Source: Microscilla marina ATCC 23134
Lineage (GTDB): Bacteria; Bacteroidota; Bacteroidia; Cytophagales; Microscillaceae
Length of the DNA: 64,000 bases
NCBI RefSeq assembly: GCF_000169175.1
Contig: NZ_AAWS01000025.1
Span: 1 to 64,000, forward strand
Direction of reading: 5' to 3'
Shown: positions 19,858 through 28,081 of the stretch, piece by piece
Layout of the letters: each line of letters begins with the position of its first letter
Position numbering within the stretch: position 1 is the first letter of the stretch
Made by a program: the position numbers and the translations under genes
The notes under the pieces: generated by a model
Told to the model about the DNA's origin: nothing
What the model saw: only the letters and a program-made list of their open reading frames with translations
Database searches by the model: none

Positions 19858-20145
19858 CGCAGACAACTATTTGCCAGCATAATATCAAGTAATCTGCCCA
19901 CGCTCGACCCCTACCAAGAACGGCTGACTACCCACACGGGCAAATTGGTAAAAGCTTACCAAAAACTGATCAAACAAAACCTGGAACTCAAAGACCTGTA
20001 CGAAACCCTCGTACCTGTATATACTGAGCTTGCCACCCAAGCGCCCAATGTAAAACAAAACCTGAAAATGCTGAATGAGCAAATAGCCACACAAACATTT
20101 TTGTTGCGTAAGCTAAAACAAGACCTGGAGCGGATTCCAAGGTAA
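19858..20145 (+). pseudogene. Open frame without a start, coiled-coil-like, probable gene remnant
   Basis: The frame is open from a stop at 19855-19857 to the stop at 20143-20145. It encodes about 95 residues of heptad-rich helix (LIKQNLELKDLYETL, LKMLNEQIATQTFLL). There is no ATG or GTG; the first possible start is a TTG at 19945, well inside. The frame differs from that of the secreted gene upstream. It could be a decayed gene, or a piece of the upstream gene separated by a frameshift. Confidence 0.35.
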
Positions 20146-20168
20146 GCCCAAGTACTTTAGGCACATGA

Positions 20169-20666
20169 TTAACCCCTCCCTTGTTCAAAATCTATCAATA
20201 ATTGGTGTAACTGCTGGTTCCAAAGGGCGTCGTTTAGGGCGTTGTGTTTGTTATGGGCACGGGGTATTTCGTTTTTTGGAAATTTGAGGCGGGCTATTTC
20301 CTGACGCAAGTCGTTGCAATATTTGGGATAATGGGCAGGCATGGCATTCATATCTTGCATAATCCACGAAAAAATCACCCAATCGAAGCTGGCATAATAT
20401 GCCCAAAATTCGGGAGTTCGATGCGCCAAAAACAGGAGAATTTCTTCGCGTATTTGGGCAATGGCTTTTGGGGTGATTTCGGGCTCAAGCAGGGCTATTA
20501 CGTTTTCTTTGACCCAAGGCTTGGCATTGTTGGGGTCAAACTCTGATGATATGGCATAATAGGTTTTGCCATCTTCGCGTACCATGCCTATTGAAATAAG
20601 TTCTAAATGAAAAGGCTTGGCAATAAACTCAGTATCAAAATATACTTTTACGCGATCGTCTTTCAT
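20169..20666 (-). CDS. DEDD 3'-5' exoribonuclease (Rv2179c-like)
   Basis: 165 aa, cytoplasmic. The RNase T-like fold is recognisable from the first acidic motif YFDTEFI, the middle FWAYYASFDWVIFSWIM with the second conserved Asp, and the last motif HNALNDALWNQQL with His and Asp of the DEDDh type. This matches the Rv2179c-like exoribonuclease family (DUF5051), which trims 3' ends of RNA with a divalent metal. It ends 11 bp after the next gene's frame (20678) on the same strand, so the two may share a transcript. Confidence 0.85.
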   Translation of the reverse strand: MKDDRVKVYFDTEFIAKPFHLELISIGMVREDGKTYYAISSEFDPNNAKPWVKENVIALLEPEITPKAIAQIREEILLFLAHRTPEFWAYYASFDWVIFSWIMQDMNAMPAHYPKYCNDLRQEIARLKFPKNEIPRAHNKHNALNDALWNQQLHQLLIDFEQGRG

Positions 20667-20677
20667 TCTCCTCCCCC

Positions 20678-21343
20678 CTATTCATGTCCATGATAAATAT
20701 CAAACCTTTGAACACGCCCGTCGGGATAGCGGCAAAAATACCCTCCACGACACGACATAGTAGTGGTAATTTCATAAAGTTTGTTTTGCCCCGGAAACCT
20801 ATACTTTGGGTTGGCACCGTCAGAATTTGACACTTTTGTTAGCTTGATTTTACGCTGCTTATTTAAATTGGTATAATACCAGAAAAATTTACCATCTTTT
20901 GACTTCTCCAGAAATTCTGTCAAGCCTTTTTTTACAAAATTTTTGCTATAAAATACCGCTGGTGAAGATGTAAAGAGTTGCACTTTGCCATTGGCGTGAA
21001 TACAAGTTAGTTTGTGTATTGTTTCGTCTGACAACCCATAATATTTTGTATGAATCAAATGATATTTTGCCTTGGCTCCAGGAAAACTTACCCAATAGTG
21101 CGAAATGCTTTTACCATCAAACGAAACATGCTTCGTGTCTTTTATTATCAAAGTCACAGGTTTCTTGTTGTAACCTGTCCAATACAAAACTGGGCTACCT
21201 TCCGCTATTTCTAAGTATTCGGTTACCCCTGAATTCTCAAAGCCCTTGCTCTGAAAAAAAGACGACCTTATCTGAGCCTGGGTTTGTAAACTCATCAAGT
21301 ATAAAAAACATAAAATAAGGCCTGATTTTTTTATGGTTTTCAT
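20678..21343 (-). CDS. Secreted repeat protein with two WYYT-type modules
   Basis: 221 aa with a signal peptide (YLMSLQTQAQ). The mature part holds two copies of a module of about 95 aa: SKGFENSGVTEYLE...YWTGYN...YHLIHT...CIHANGKVQLF, then KNFVKKGLTEFLEK...WYYTNLNKQ...FPGQNKLYEI...CRYPDGRVQRFD. Each ends in Cys-x-[HY]-x-[ND]-G-[KR]-x-Q-x-F. I do not know the family. The gene at 21563-22030 is a paralogue that lacks the beginning. Both are on the minus strand. Confidence 0.75.
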   Translation of the reverse strand: MKTIKKSGLILCFLYLMSLQTQAQIRSSFFQSKGFENSGVTEYLEIAEGSPVLYWTGYNKKPVTLIIKDTKHVSFDGKSISHYWVSFPGAKAKYHLIHTKYYGLSDETIHKLTCIHANGKVQLFTSSPAVFYSKNFVKKGLTEFLEKSKDGKFFWYYTNLNKQRKIKLTKVSNSDGANPKYRFPGQNKLYEITTTMSCRGGYFCRYPDGRVQRFDIYHGHE

Positions 21344-21365
21344 AAGTTTAATATTTTTATACAGT

Positions 21366-21472
21366 AAGTACCGGGGCAGAATTAAATATATCTAATGAGT
21401 AAGTGTAACAGCATTATGATGAGTGAGTTACCCTTACTTGTAGCTTATGGCTAATTACTTGCGGCTACTTAA
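21366..21472. repeat. Dispersed ~107-bp repeat, copy 2
   Basis: Same element as at 7837 and 27732, here between the two paralogous secreted-repeat genes. It begins AAGTACCGGGGCAG and ends CTTGCGGCTACTTAA. Confidence 0.75.
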
Positions 21473-21562
21473 GTTAGCTAAGGTCACCTTTTTGTAAGCC
21501 CTCAAGTGAAAAACAAGCCTGAACCAATTGTTCAAACTTGCTTTTGTTGATACACAAAAAGC

Positions 21563-22030
21563 TTACTTATTCCAACGATAATATTCAAATACTTGTTTGC
21601 GTCCATTGGGGTGCAGGCAAGTAATATCGCTATCACACATAGGCTGATAACTTAGCCAGTAAGTAGCCTTTTGCCCGGGGAACTTCACCTGAAAGCGGAA
21701 CTTTTTACCGTCTCGCCTCAAAGTTTGCAGTTTAATTTTATTGCGAGGATTTTGACTGGTATAATACCAATAGGTTGTAAAGTCTCCTGAGGATTCTAAA
21801 TATTCAATCACTCCAGCCTGCTCAAACCCTTTACTTCTGTAAGTAGTGGGCAGTAACTTAAAAAACTGCTTTTTACCATTGGGGTGGGTGCACCATAAAC
21901 CACCTTGGGTAGTTTTAAGGCTATAAATGGCATTGCTGCCCGGAAACTTCACCTTGCCTATTTGCATGGGGGTAGTACTTAACGACCTAAGCTCAATGTA
22001 TTTTGTATTGGTGCTTGTCCAATAGCCCAC
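21563..22030 (-). pseudogene. 5'-truncated paralogue of the secreted repeat protein
   Basis: 155 aa if the GTG at 22028-22030 is used. It aligns with the 221-aa neighbour from about residue 53 onward (GYWTSTNTKY, CTHPNGKKQFF, SKGFEQAGVIEYLES, YWYYTSQNPRNK, CLHPNGRKQVF). It lacks the signal peptide and most of the first module. The frame stays open upstream into a 135-bp tandem repeat array to a stop near 22139, with no ATG. Without a signal peptide it can hardly be exported, so it is probably a decayed copy whose 5' end was replaced by repeats. Confidence 0.65.
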
Positions 22031-22040
22031 ACTGCCCAGC

Positions 22041-22432
22041 GAGCTCCCTATGGTCGGTTCGTAATTGATCCATTCGTCTATTATTCCGGAGTTAGTAGTC
22101 TGTAGACCATATTGGCTTCGCTTTAATTCGTAATTTCCTCATTCGTAATTGAACCATTCGTAATTAGCTAAAGCAGAGCTCCCTATGGTCGGTTCGTAAT
22201 TGATCCATTCGTCTATTATTCCAGAGTTAGTAGTCTGTAGACCATATTGGCTTCGCTTTAATTCGTAATTTCCTCATTCGTAATTGAACCATTCGTAATT
22301 AGCTAAAGCAGAGCTCCCTATGGTCGGTTCGTAATTGATCCATTCGTCTATTATTCCAGAGTTAGTAGTCTGTAGACCATAGTTGCTTCGCCTTCATTCG
22401 TAATTCGTAATTCCCTCATTCGTAATTAATCT
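22041..22432. repeat. Three tandem copies of a 135-bp unit
   Basis: Unit starts at 22041, 22176 and 22311, each beginning GAGCTCCCTATGGTCGG. Each unit contains ATTCGTA repeats and a heptadic stretch GGAGTTA-GTAGTCT-GTAGACC. The last copy is slightly diverged and runs to the stop of the lipoprotein gene. This fills the gap between the two minus-strand genes. Confidence 0.9.
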
Positions 22433-23237
22433 ATTTAAATATTTTGTAACCCACCCAACTACGTTCACCAATGTCAAACAACCAGATATAATCATTGGCA
22501 TACCCAAAGCGGTACTCTTTACTAGTGACAGTGTTTTCGGGCAAATCTATGGTATTGGCAAACTTGTGCGTTTTTTTGTCAAACAAATGCACCTTTTTAT
22601 TCTTATAGTCAAGCAAGCCTATTTCCATACCAGGCTTACTTGTATAAATCATGCTGTTGGCATTCAAGTTGTCGCCATCAGTAGGTAAGCCTATCAGGTA
22701 ATAACTGCTAATGAGTTGGGCATCTTTACGGCTATACCGATATATTTTTTCATAGCTATAATACAAAATCTCGTCAGCGTCAAGGTCATACACGCCACAT
22801 GAGTTGCCATTGGGTTGGTGTAAATCAGCCTTTAATATCACCTTCAGGTCATCGCTTGTAGCATAACCATCTTGGTTGAGTTGTGTTGCGGCAATTCCTT
22901 TTTTTACATTGCGTTCCAGTTGCTTGGTTTGGGGGTTCCACCACATGCCACGGGTGCTCATACCTGCCCTTGCCTGATAAATAGACTTGCCCTGGCTGTC
23001 AAATGTTTCAAGTGGATAACGATAGCTACCCGCAATGACCGAGTAATACATTTGTTTGTTGGGGTGATATACCACCGAACTTGCATTAGAGCCCCGACTG
23101 CCTTTGAAAGTAAGCTTAAGCGATGCTTTGGGGGCAATATCTACTTTTACTTTTTTGCTGCTTGCCTGGTTTGTTTTGCACTGCCAAAGCAGACACACGA
23201 TGCCAAGAAAAAATATCCTCTTGAGGTTTTTTTGCAT
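22431..23237 (-). CDS. Lipoprotein with a beta-propeller-like domain
   Basis: 268 aa. The N-terminus has a signal with lipobox (GIVCLLWQC), giving a lipidated Cys at about 20. The mature part has repeated short strands with aromatic-Tyr patterns (VVYHPNKQMYYSVI, SNKVHLFDKKTHKF-like, YANDYIWLFDIGERSW) that suggest a WD/NHL-type propeller. I cannot name the family. It would sit on the periplasmic or outer face of a membrane. The 3' end abuts the 135-bp repeat array. Confidence 0.65.
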   Translation of the reverse strand: MQKNLKRIFFLGIVCLLWQCKTNQASSKKVKVDIAPKASLKLTFKGSRGSNASSVVYHPNKQMYYSVIAGSYRYPLETFDSQGKSIYQARAGMSTRGMWWNPQTKQLERNVKKGIAATQLNQDGYATSDDLKVILKADLHQPNGNSCGVYDLDADEILYYSYEKIYRYSRKDAQLISSYYLIGLPTDGDNLNANSMIYTSKPGMEIGLLDYKNKKVHLFDKKTHKFANTIDLPENTVTSKEYRFGYANDYIWLFDIGERSWVGYKIFK

Positions 23238-23406
23238 TGTTTATTGATTTGTAGGTGAATAAGCACACTTGTTATGCTTGGTAACATCTTTTTTTACTTC
23301 AAAGATACACTGTAAACAAGCTTTAAGTAAAACTACAAAAATAACCTACTTTACCAAACGTCATCTCTCATCGATGCACTTGTTCACCAAACAGGTATTT
23401 TGTTCC

Positions 23407-23435
23407 CTTGGGGCATTTTATTTTTTCTGTTTTAC
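23407..23435 (+). promoter_or_regulatory. CTTGG-N17-GTTTTAC motif, copy B
   Basis: Shares CTTGG and GTTTTAC at exactly the same spacing as 51666-51694 and 25439-25411, with a T-rich TTTATTTTyTCyG between them. It points toward the terminator at 23555, with no convincing gene between. A spurious-looking 91-aa ORF covers it. Confidence 0.45.
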
Positions 23436-23439
23436 CAAT

Positions 23440-23593
23440 AGGGGATATGCTTTTTACTCTTCTTTAAACTTTGATGAAAATACACAAATAATAGAAAAAC
23501 GCCAAAGTAGTTTGGCTTGTTTGAAAAAACTTGGCAATGATTGATTATCGAACTAAAAAAGCCGAATGTTGTTTGTAAACATTCGGCTTTTTT
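23440..23593 (+). ncRNA. Possible small RNA between motif and terminator
   Basis: The stretch is bounded upstream by the CTTGG-N17-GTTTTAC motif and downstream by a strong hairpin. ATG codons inside give only 5-6 codon frames. If the motif is a promoter, the transcript would be about 110-150 nt. This is inference from layout only. Confidence 0.2.
23555..23593. terminator. Strong bidirectional terminator
   Basis: A 16-bp stem (AAAAAAGCCGAATGTT with its complement) and a 7-nt loop, with A and T runs at the two ends. It ends the minus-strand DUF2254-like gene and anything arriving from the left. Confidence 0.9.
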
Positions 23594-23620
23594 ATAGTCT
23601 TTTAAAATATAACGAATGGT

Positions 23621-25348
23621 TTATGTCTCGTCGTTTTGATCGGTCGGTTGGTCGCTGTCTTTGGCTTTGTTTTGCAACTTAGATGGGTTGTAAGCCAGGG
23701 CGTGGTTGAGGTGTTTGTTAAACATTGTAATAAACTCAGATAAAAACTCTTTATCTTCTGAAAAATATAAGTTGGCGTTGCCTCGGTCGGTGTCTTCCCA
23801 AAACGTAGGACTTGAGCTTTCCAAACGTTTACAGATTGCAATAATGTCTTGCCCCAATGCTTCGGCACCTATGAATTGGTGGTCTTCCAAAATATCTTCA
23901 ATAATTGCTTCTACCAACGATTTTTTATCTACCCGTAGGTAATACAATGCCATAGCAATATGGAACAACCGAATATTTTGGTTGAAGCGGCGTTTGTGGT
24001 CAAGGTCTTGCTCGAAGCCTGCCAGGTTGTCTATTTGTAAAAATATATCCAGCAATTCTTCTTGCAATGAAATGGGCAACTCAGTTTTGCTTACCTCTAC
24101 CAATATCTTTTTCATTTCCCAGGTAAACACATCTACCAAAAACGCAAACGAAGGCTCTTTGAGGCTATGGCGGTAAATTTCGCTCACATAAATTTTAAGG
24201 TAAAAGAAACTCTTTTTGGTGTGTTGCAAAAAGCGTTGATGTACCATAGCTTTAATAAAGTCGCTATAATGAAAAATAGCATTATAAAGGTTACGGGCTT
24301 CGCCGTTACGCAAGCCGTGCTTGATGCCAAATCTCAAAAAAGTATTGAAACGAATAATGGTGGCGTTGATGAGTGGGTCGTCTTTTTGCTCAATGGCAGT
24401 TTTGCCACAGCTGGCAAGCTCTGAGGCGCACAACGATGCCAGGTCAAAAAAATCTTTGTCTAACAACTTAAGGTAAGCATTGCCAAACAGGCGATACCCT
24501 TTTTGCTCGTAAAAAGTGCGTTCTTTCTCTATGTCATCAAATTGCCCAGTCATTGTTTTAAACGATACATCGTTGCGGATAGAAGGGCTTATTTTGAAAA
24601 AGGTGGGATTGACCTGGTCTTTGATTTTGATGTAAGATCGGATAGTTTCGCCCATTTTATTGATTACGTCGCCTTTGGGTTCTTTAAACGACACATACTC
24701 CAGCAAATCGTCTAATTGGTTGAGTGATTCGAATAAACGATGCTGATAACTTGCCACAGTTTTACTGCTTTCGAGCAACGATTGATTGGCAGGATGAATG
24801 AGGCGCTCAAGGCGAATCATATTATCGGCAAAAATCTTTTCTATGACGTTACTGGTTTTGGTATAACGCAATATATACAACACATAAGGAATGGCAAGCA
24901 ATAGGGCAATGGGCAGCATTACGTAGGTGTTGAGCAGTATGTTGACTTTGTATGCCTGGTTGTTTACCAACTCTATTTGCAAAAACAAGTTATGCACCGA
25001 GCCTGAGGTAATGTACCATACATATAATAAACTGGTTTGGTCGCTAATGTAAAGGTCAATTAGTTTGGGGGTGCTTTGCGAAGCAATAGAAATAACAATA
25101 ATCAGTGTACCCAGCACCAGTCCTAACAAGGTAAGCCATATTTCGGGGGCAAAATCTATGATCAAGCGACTTTGCGATTTTAGAAAAGTTTCTAATACCG
25201 GAATTTTGTTGGCAGGAATGAAAGTACTAAAGAAGAGATCGGCAAGGAACACACAAAATAGTACAAACAAAAAGGTGAGCCCTGATTGATATTTTCGGAA
25301 GAAACTATCTAAAGTAATAGAAAAATGTAAATATCTGTCGCTTTTCAT
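23621..25348 (-). CDS. DUF2254-like multi-pass membrane protein
   Basis: 575 aa. Four membrane helices occupy the first 180 residues: FLFVLFCVFLADLFF, WLTLLGLVLGTLIIVISIAS, a segment around 108-125, and MLPIALLLAIPYVLYIL. The segment IASQSTPKLIDLYISDQ corresponds to the conserved SLxSSQFSPRLLxxF block of DUF2254 proteins. The remaining 390 residues are a large cytoplasmic helical region, longer than usual, without motifs that I recognise. The function of DUF2254 is unknown. The CTTGG-N17-GTTTTAC motif lies 63-91 bp upstream of the ATG. Confidence 0.6.
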   Translation of the reverse strand: MKSDRYLHFSITLDSFFRKYQSGLTFLFVLFCVFLADLFFSTFIPANKIPVLETFLKSQSRLIIDFAPEIWLTLLGLVLGTLIIVISIASQSTPKLIDLYISDQTSLLYVWYITSGSVHNLFLQIELVNNQAYKVNILLNTYVMLPIALLLAIPYVLYILRYTKTSNVIEKIFADNMIRLERLIHPANQSLLESSKTVASYQHRLFESLNQLDDLLEYVSFKEPKGDVINKMGETIRSYIKIKDQVNPTFFKISPSIRNDVSFKTMTGQFDDIEKERTFYEQKGYRLFGNAYLKLLDKDFFDLASLCASELASCGKTAIEQKDDPLINATIIRFNTFLRFGIKHGLRNGEARNLYNAIFHYSDFIKAMVHQRFLQHTKKSFFYLKIYVSEIYRHSLKEPSFAFLVDVFTWEMKKILVEVSKTELPISLQEELLDIFLQIDNLAGFEQDLDHKRRFNQNIRLFHIAMALYYLRVDKKSLVEAIIEDILEDHQFIGAEALGQDIIAICKRLESSSPTFWEDTDRGNANLYFSEDKEFLSEFITMFNKHLNHALAYNPSKLQNKAKDSDQPTDQNDET

Positions 25349-25932
25349 TTGTGAGATATTGGGAGAAATAGCTTTGTTAAAATGATCAACTACTGAGTGA
25401 TTTTATCTAAGTAAAACGGAAAAAATAAAGTATTCCAAGAGAAGACAATATCAGGATGTTAGACGGTGAAAAAAACCGAGGCTACAGTTGTACTGTGCCG
25501 AGCTCTGCTTCAGCTAATCTTTGCGTAGCCAAGACTACGGAAAACTCCTTGCAGGACAGGTTTTTGAAGAAGTATAACATTCAGAGATACGGTTCCATGG
25601 ATTAGGTTATTTTTGTAGTTTTACTAAAAGTAGACATTAAAGCAAACATTTGACCTAAATAGTGATTATTAAGTTGCTTTAAAATCTAAGCTTGGATTTC
25701 GATTCGTTAAATTAGTTATTATTTGGCTTAATTCAAATAAAAATAAGGCAGTAGCTACGCGCTGTTTCTTGCTACCTTGGCTTAAGTTAAGATAAAGAGG
25801 GACAAGTTTGTTGTATCGCTTAGAGTAAGTAAAAGAAATTTAAGCTAGTAGAGACTTTTTACCCTGATTTTACTTGATTAATAAACAAACGGCTTTGACA
25901 AGTATTTATCAAGACTAAAAAGATACAATGCT
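25349..25932. other. Intergenic gap with motif C and a degenerate hairpin region
   Basis: No gene seen. The first 90 bp carry the CTTGG-N17-GTTTTAC motif on the minus strand. Around 25540-25560 a hairpin GTAG...CTAC beside TTTGC recalls the small hairpin elements at 12.5 and 26.4 kb, but the match is weak. The right part is AT-rich and should hold the promoter for the DUF2256 gene. Confidence 0.4.
25411..25439 (-). promoter_or_regulatory. CTTGG-N17-GTTTTAC motif, copy C
   Basis: On the minus strand, reading toward the DUF2254-like gene. CTTGG and GTTTTAC are spaced exactly as in the copies at 23407 and 51666. A GATATTG block also precedes it by 13 nt, as in copy A (14 nt). It may be a promoter or operator. 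It does not match the usual Bacteroidota TTTG/TAnnTTTG spacing. Confidence 0.5.
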
Positions 25933-26070
25933 ATGAAAAAGCAACATCTACCTGTAAAAGATTGTAAAGTATGCGGCAGGCCGTTTACCTGGCGCAAAAA
26001 ATGGGCTAAGGTATGGGATGAGGTCAAGTATTGTAGCCAACGTTGTCGGTCTAACCGGGGCAGTAAGTAG
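25933..26070 (+). CDS. DUF2256 zinc-ribbon mini-protein
   Basis: 45 aa. It has the pattern [20 protein letters not shown] followed by VKYCSQRCR, i.e. two CxxC-type pairs of a small zinc ribbon. This is the DUF2256 family, which is frequently encoded next to cryptochrome/photolyase genes; the photolyase start here lies 28 bp downstream. The molecular role is unknown. Confidence 0.9.
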   Translation: MKKQHLPVKDCKVCGRPFTWRKKWAKVWDEVKYCSQRCRSNRGSK

Positions 26071-26098
26071 CCCTGTTGAAAAAAATATCATAGAAGAA

Positions 26099-27768
26099 AT
26101 GCATACAGCCAATATTGTTTTCCCTCATCAATTGTTTGCCCAAAGCCCCTTGCCTCTGCGCCAACACCCAGTATACATAGTAGAAGAGTGGCTGTTTTTT
26201 CGGCAATACCCATTTCACCAACAAAAAATAGCTTTCCATAGAGCCAGCATGCGGTTTTATGCCCATTATTTAGAGACTAAAGGTTGCGAGGTGCACTACA
26301 TTTCTTCTCAGGATGAATTGTCAGACATTCGCAAGTTAGTTGTGTACTTAGGAACATGTTCAAAATAAGTGTCGAGATTGAGGGCGTATACTCGAGGCTG
26401 GCTGAGGCACTTTTTGCAGTCGTAGCCATAGCTACGGCGAAAAAAGTAACGAAAGTCAGTAAAGAGGATATGTTCTAAACCGGACAGTTATTGCGATCAT
26501 GTTCCTTAAAGTCTCAGGGTGTACAAAGCATTCAGTGTATAGAGGTTGCTGACAACTGGCTTGAGAAAAGAATAAGGACTACTTCTGCAGAACAAAACAT
26601 AGAAGTTTGCTTTCTTGCCAGCCCGCTTTTTTTAAATACCCTGACGGACTTAGAGGCTTTTTTTCAAACCAAGAAGAAGAAGTTTTTTCAAACCAAGTTT
26701 TATATTGAAGAACGCAAAAAGCGTAGAATCCTGGTAGAAGAAGACCTGACCCCGGTGGGTGGTAAGTGGAGCTTTGACACTGAAAACCGTAAAAAATACC
26801 CTCGCAAAAAAGTACCACCACCTATCCGGTTTCCTGCTACCAACCCCTTTTATGAAGAAGCCAAACGTTATACCAAACAACACTTTGGCACCCACCCTGG
26901 CTGGCTTGGAGACACCCCTTTGTATGCCACCAACTTTGCCGATGCTGAGGCTTGGCTTCAGGCGTTTTTAACGGAACGACTTGCCGAGTTTGGTACTTAC
27001 GAAGATGCCATTGTTCAAGAAGAAGTAATTTTGAATCATAGCGTGTTGACGCCTATGCTCAATGTGGGCTTGCTTACTCCCCGGCAAGTAATAGACAACA
27101 CCTTAGCGTTTAGCCAGGCCCAACAGGTGCCCCTAAATTCTTTAGAAGGTTTTGTGCGGCAAATTATTGGCTGGCGAGAGTTTATCAGAGGAGTATACCA
27201 ATACAAAGGTACCGAAGAACGCACCAAAAACTATTGGGGCTTTACCCGCAAAATACCTCCTTCGTTTTATGAAGGAACCACAGGAATAACCCCAGTAGAT
27301 GTGACCATTAAAAAAGTACTGAAAACGGGGTACTGCCACCACATAGAGCGATTGATGGTGTTGGGCAATTTTATGGTATTGTGCGAGTTTGATCCTGATG
27401 AAGTGTATCGTTGGTTTATGGAGTTGTTTGTTGATGCCTACGACTGGGTAATGGTACCCAATGTATACGGTATGAGCCAGTTTGCCGACGGAGGGCTAAT
27501 GTCTACCAAGCCCTATATCAGTGGGAGTAACTATTTAATGAAAATGAGTAATTATAAAAAAAGCGATTGGCAAGCCACCTGGGATGCCTTATTTTGGCGC
27601 TTTATGCACACACACCGCAGTTTTTTTCAACAAAACCCCCGCCTGGGCATGTTGGTGAAAAGCTTTGATAAGATGGACGAAGCAAAACAACAACAGTTAT
27701 TGAGTACGGCAGAAGGATTCTTGGGTAAATTAAGTACCGAGGCAGAATTAAATATACCTAATGAGTAG
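26099..27768 (+). pseudogene. Cryptochrome/photolyase (PhrB/CryB-like, COG3046), interrupted by a 143-bp insertion
   Basis: Two frames make up one gene. The first (26099-26368) encodes the N-terminal PHR-like segment NIVFPHQLFAQSPLP to VVYLGTC, then stops. The second (from 26491) continues with SLKSQGVQSIQCIEVADNWL and runs to the C-terminus with the FAD-domain blocks VLTPMLNVGLLTP, GWREFIRGVYQYKG, CHHIERLMVLGNFMVLC and VPNVYGMSQFADGG. A 143-bp element flanked by CATGTTC duplications separates them, and its removal gives an in-frame protein of 508 aa, the normal size. The C-terminal region lacks the CxxC...C cluster ligands of classical FeS photolyases (it reads MKMSNYKKSDW). The last 13 codons come from a dispersed repeat. 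It is probably inactive as it stands. Confidence 0.88.
26362..26504. mobile_element. 143-bp hairpin insertion element in the photolyase gene
   Basis: CATGTTC occurs at 26355-26361 and again at 26498-26504, the signature of a 7-bp target duplication. In between, CTTTTTGC...CGTAGC-CATA-GCTACG...GAAAAAAG forms a long hairpin. The element has no coding capacity and resembles 12489-12613. It is a MITE-like non-autonomous element; the enzyme that moves it is not in this window as far as I can tell. Confidence 0.75.
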
Positions 27769-27864
27769 GTGTAACAGCCATATTATGCATGAGTTATCCT
27801 TACTTGTAGCACCGATATACATCGGTATCTAAGGACTTATAGCTAATTACTTGCGGCTACTTAC
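27732..27864. repeat. Dispersed ~107-bp repeat, copy 3, with 27-bp internal insert
   Basis: Same element as at 7837 and 21366, but with an extra internal hairpin ACCGAT-ATAC-ATCGGT and flanking TCTAAGGAC (27-bp insert). Its left end overlaps the photolyase reading frame and supplies its stop codon. The TCCTTAGATACCGA block of the insert recurs at about 45760 and 61140. Confidence 0.75.
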
Positions 27865-28081
27865 CTGACTTAAATCATCGTTATTTTTATAAAACTTGCC
27901 TATAAATCAACAAAAAATCAGTGCTCCAAACATAATTGCCTCACATCTTGATCAAAATACCCAAGCCTTCGATTTATTTTAAAGGTTTTTTACTAGCTTT
28001 AAACCCTCAAGCGGATGTTAAAAAACCGCAAAAAGAGTGTAAAGAAAATAATTGCTCACCAACTTTAATAAAGAACCCTCC

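Noticed and set aside
23269-23544. 91-aa open frame
   Set aside because: No family, biased Lys/Phe content, and it contains the conserved motif copy B, which suggests that it is intergenic.
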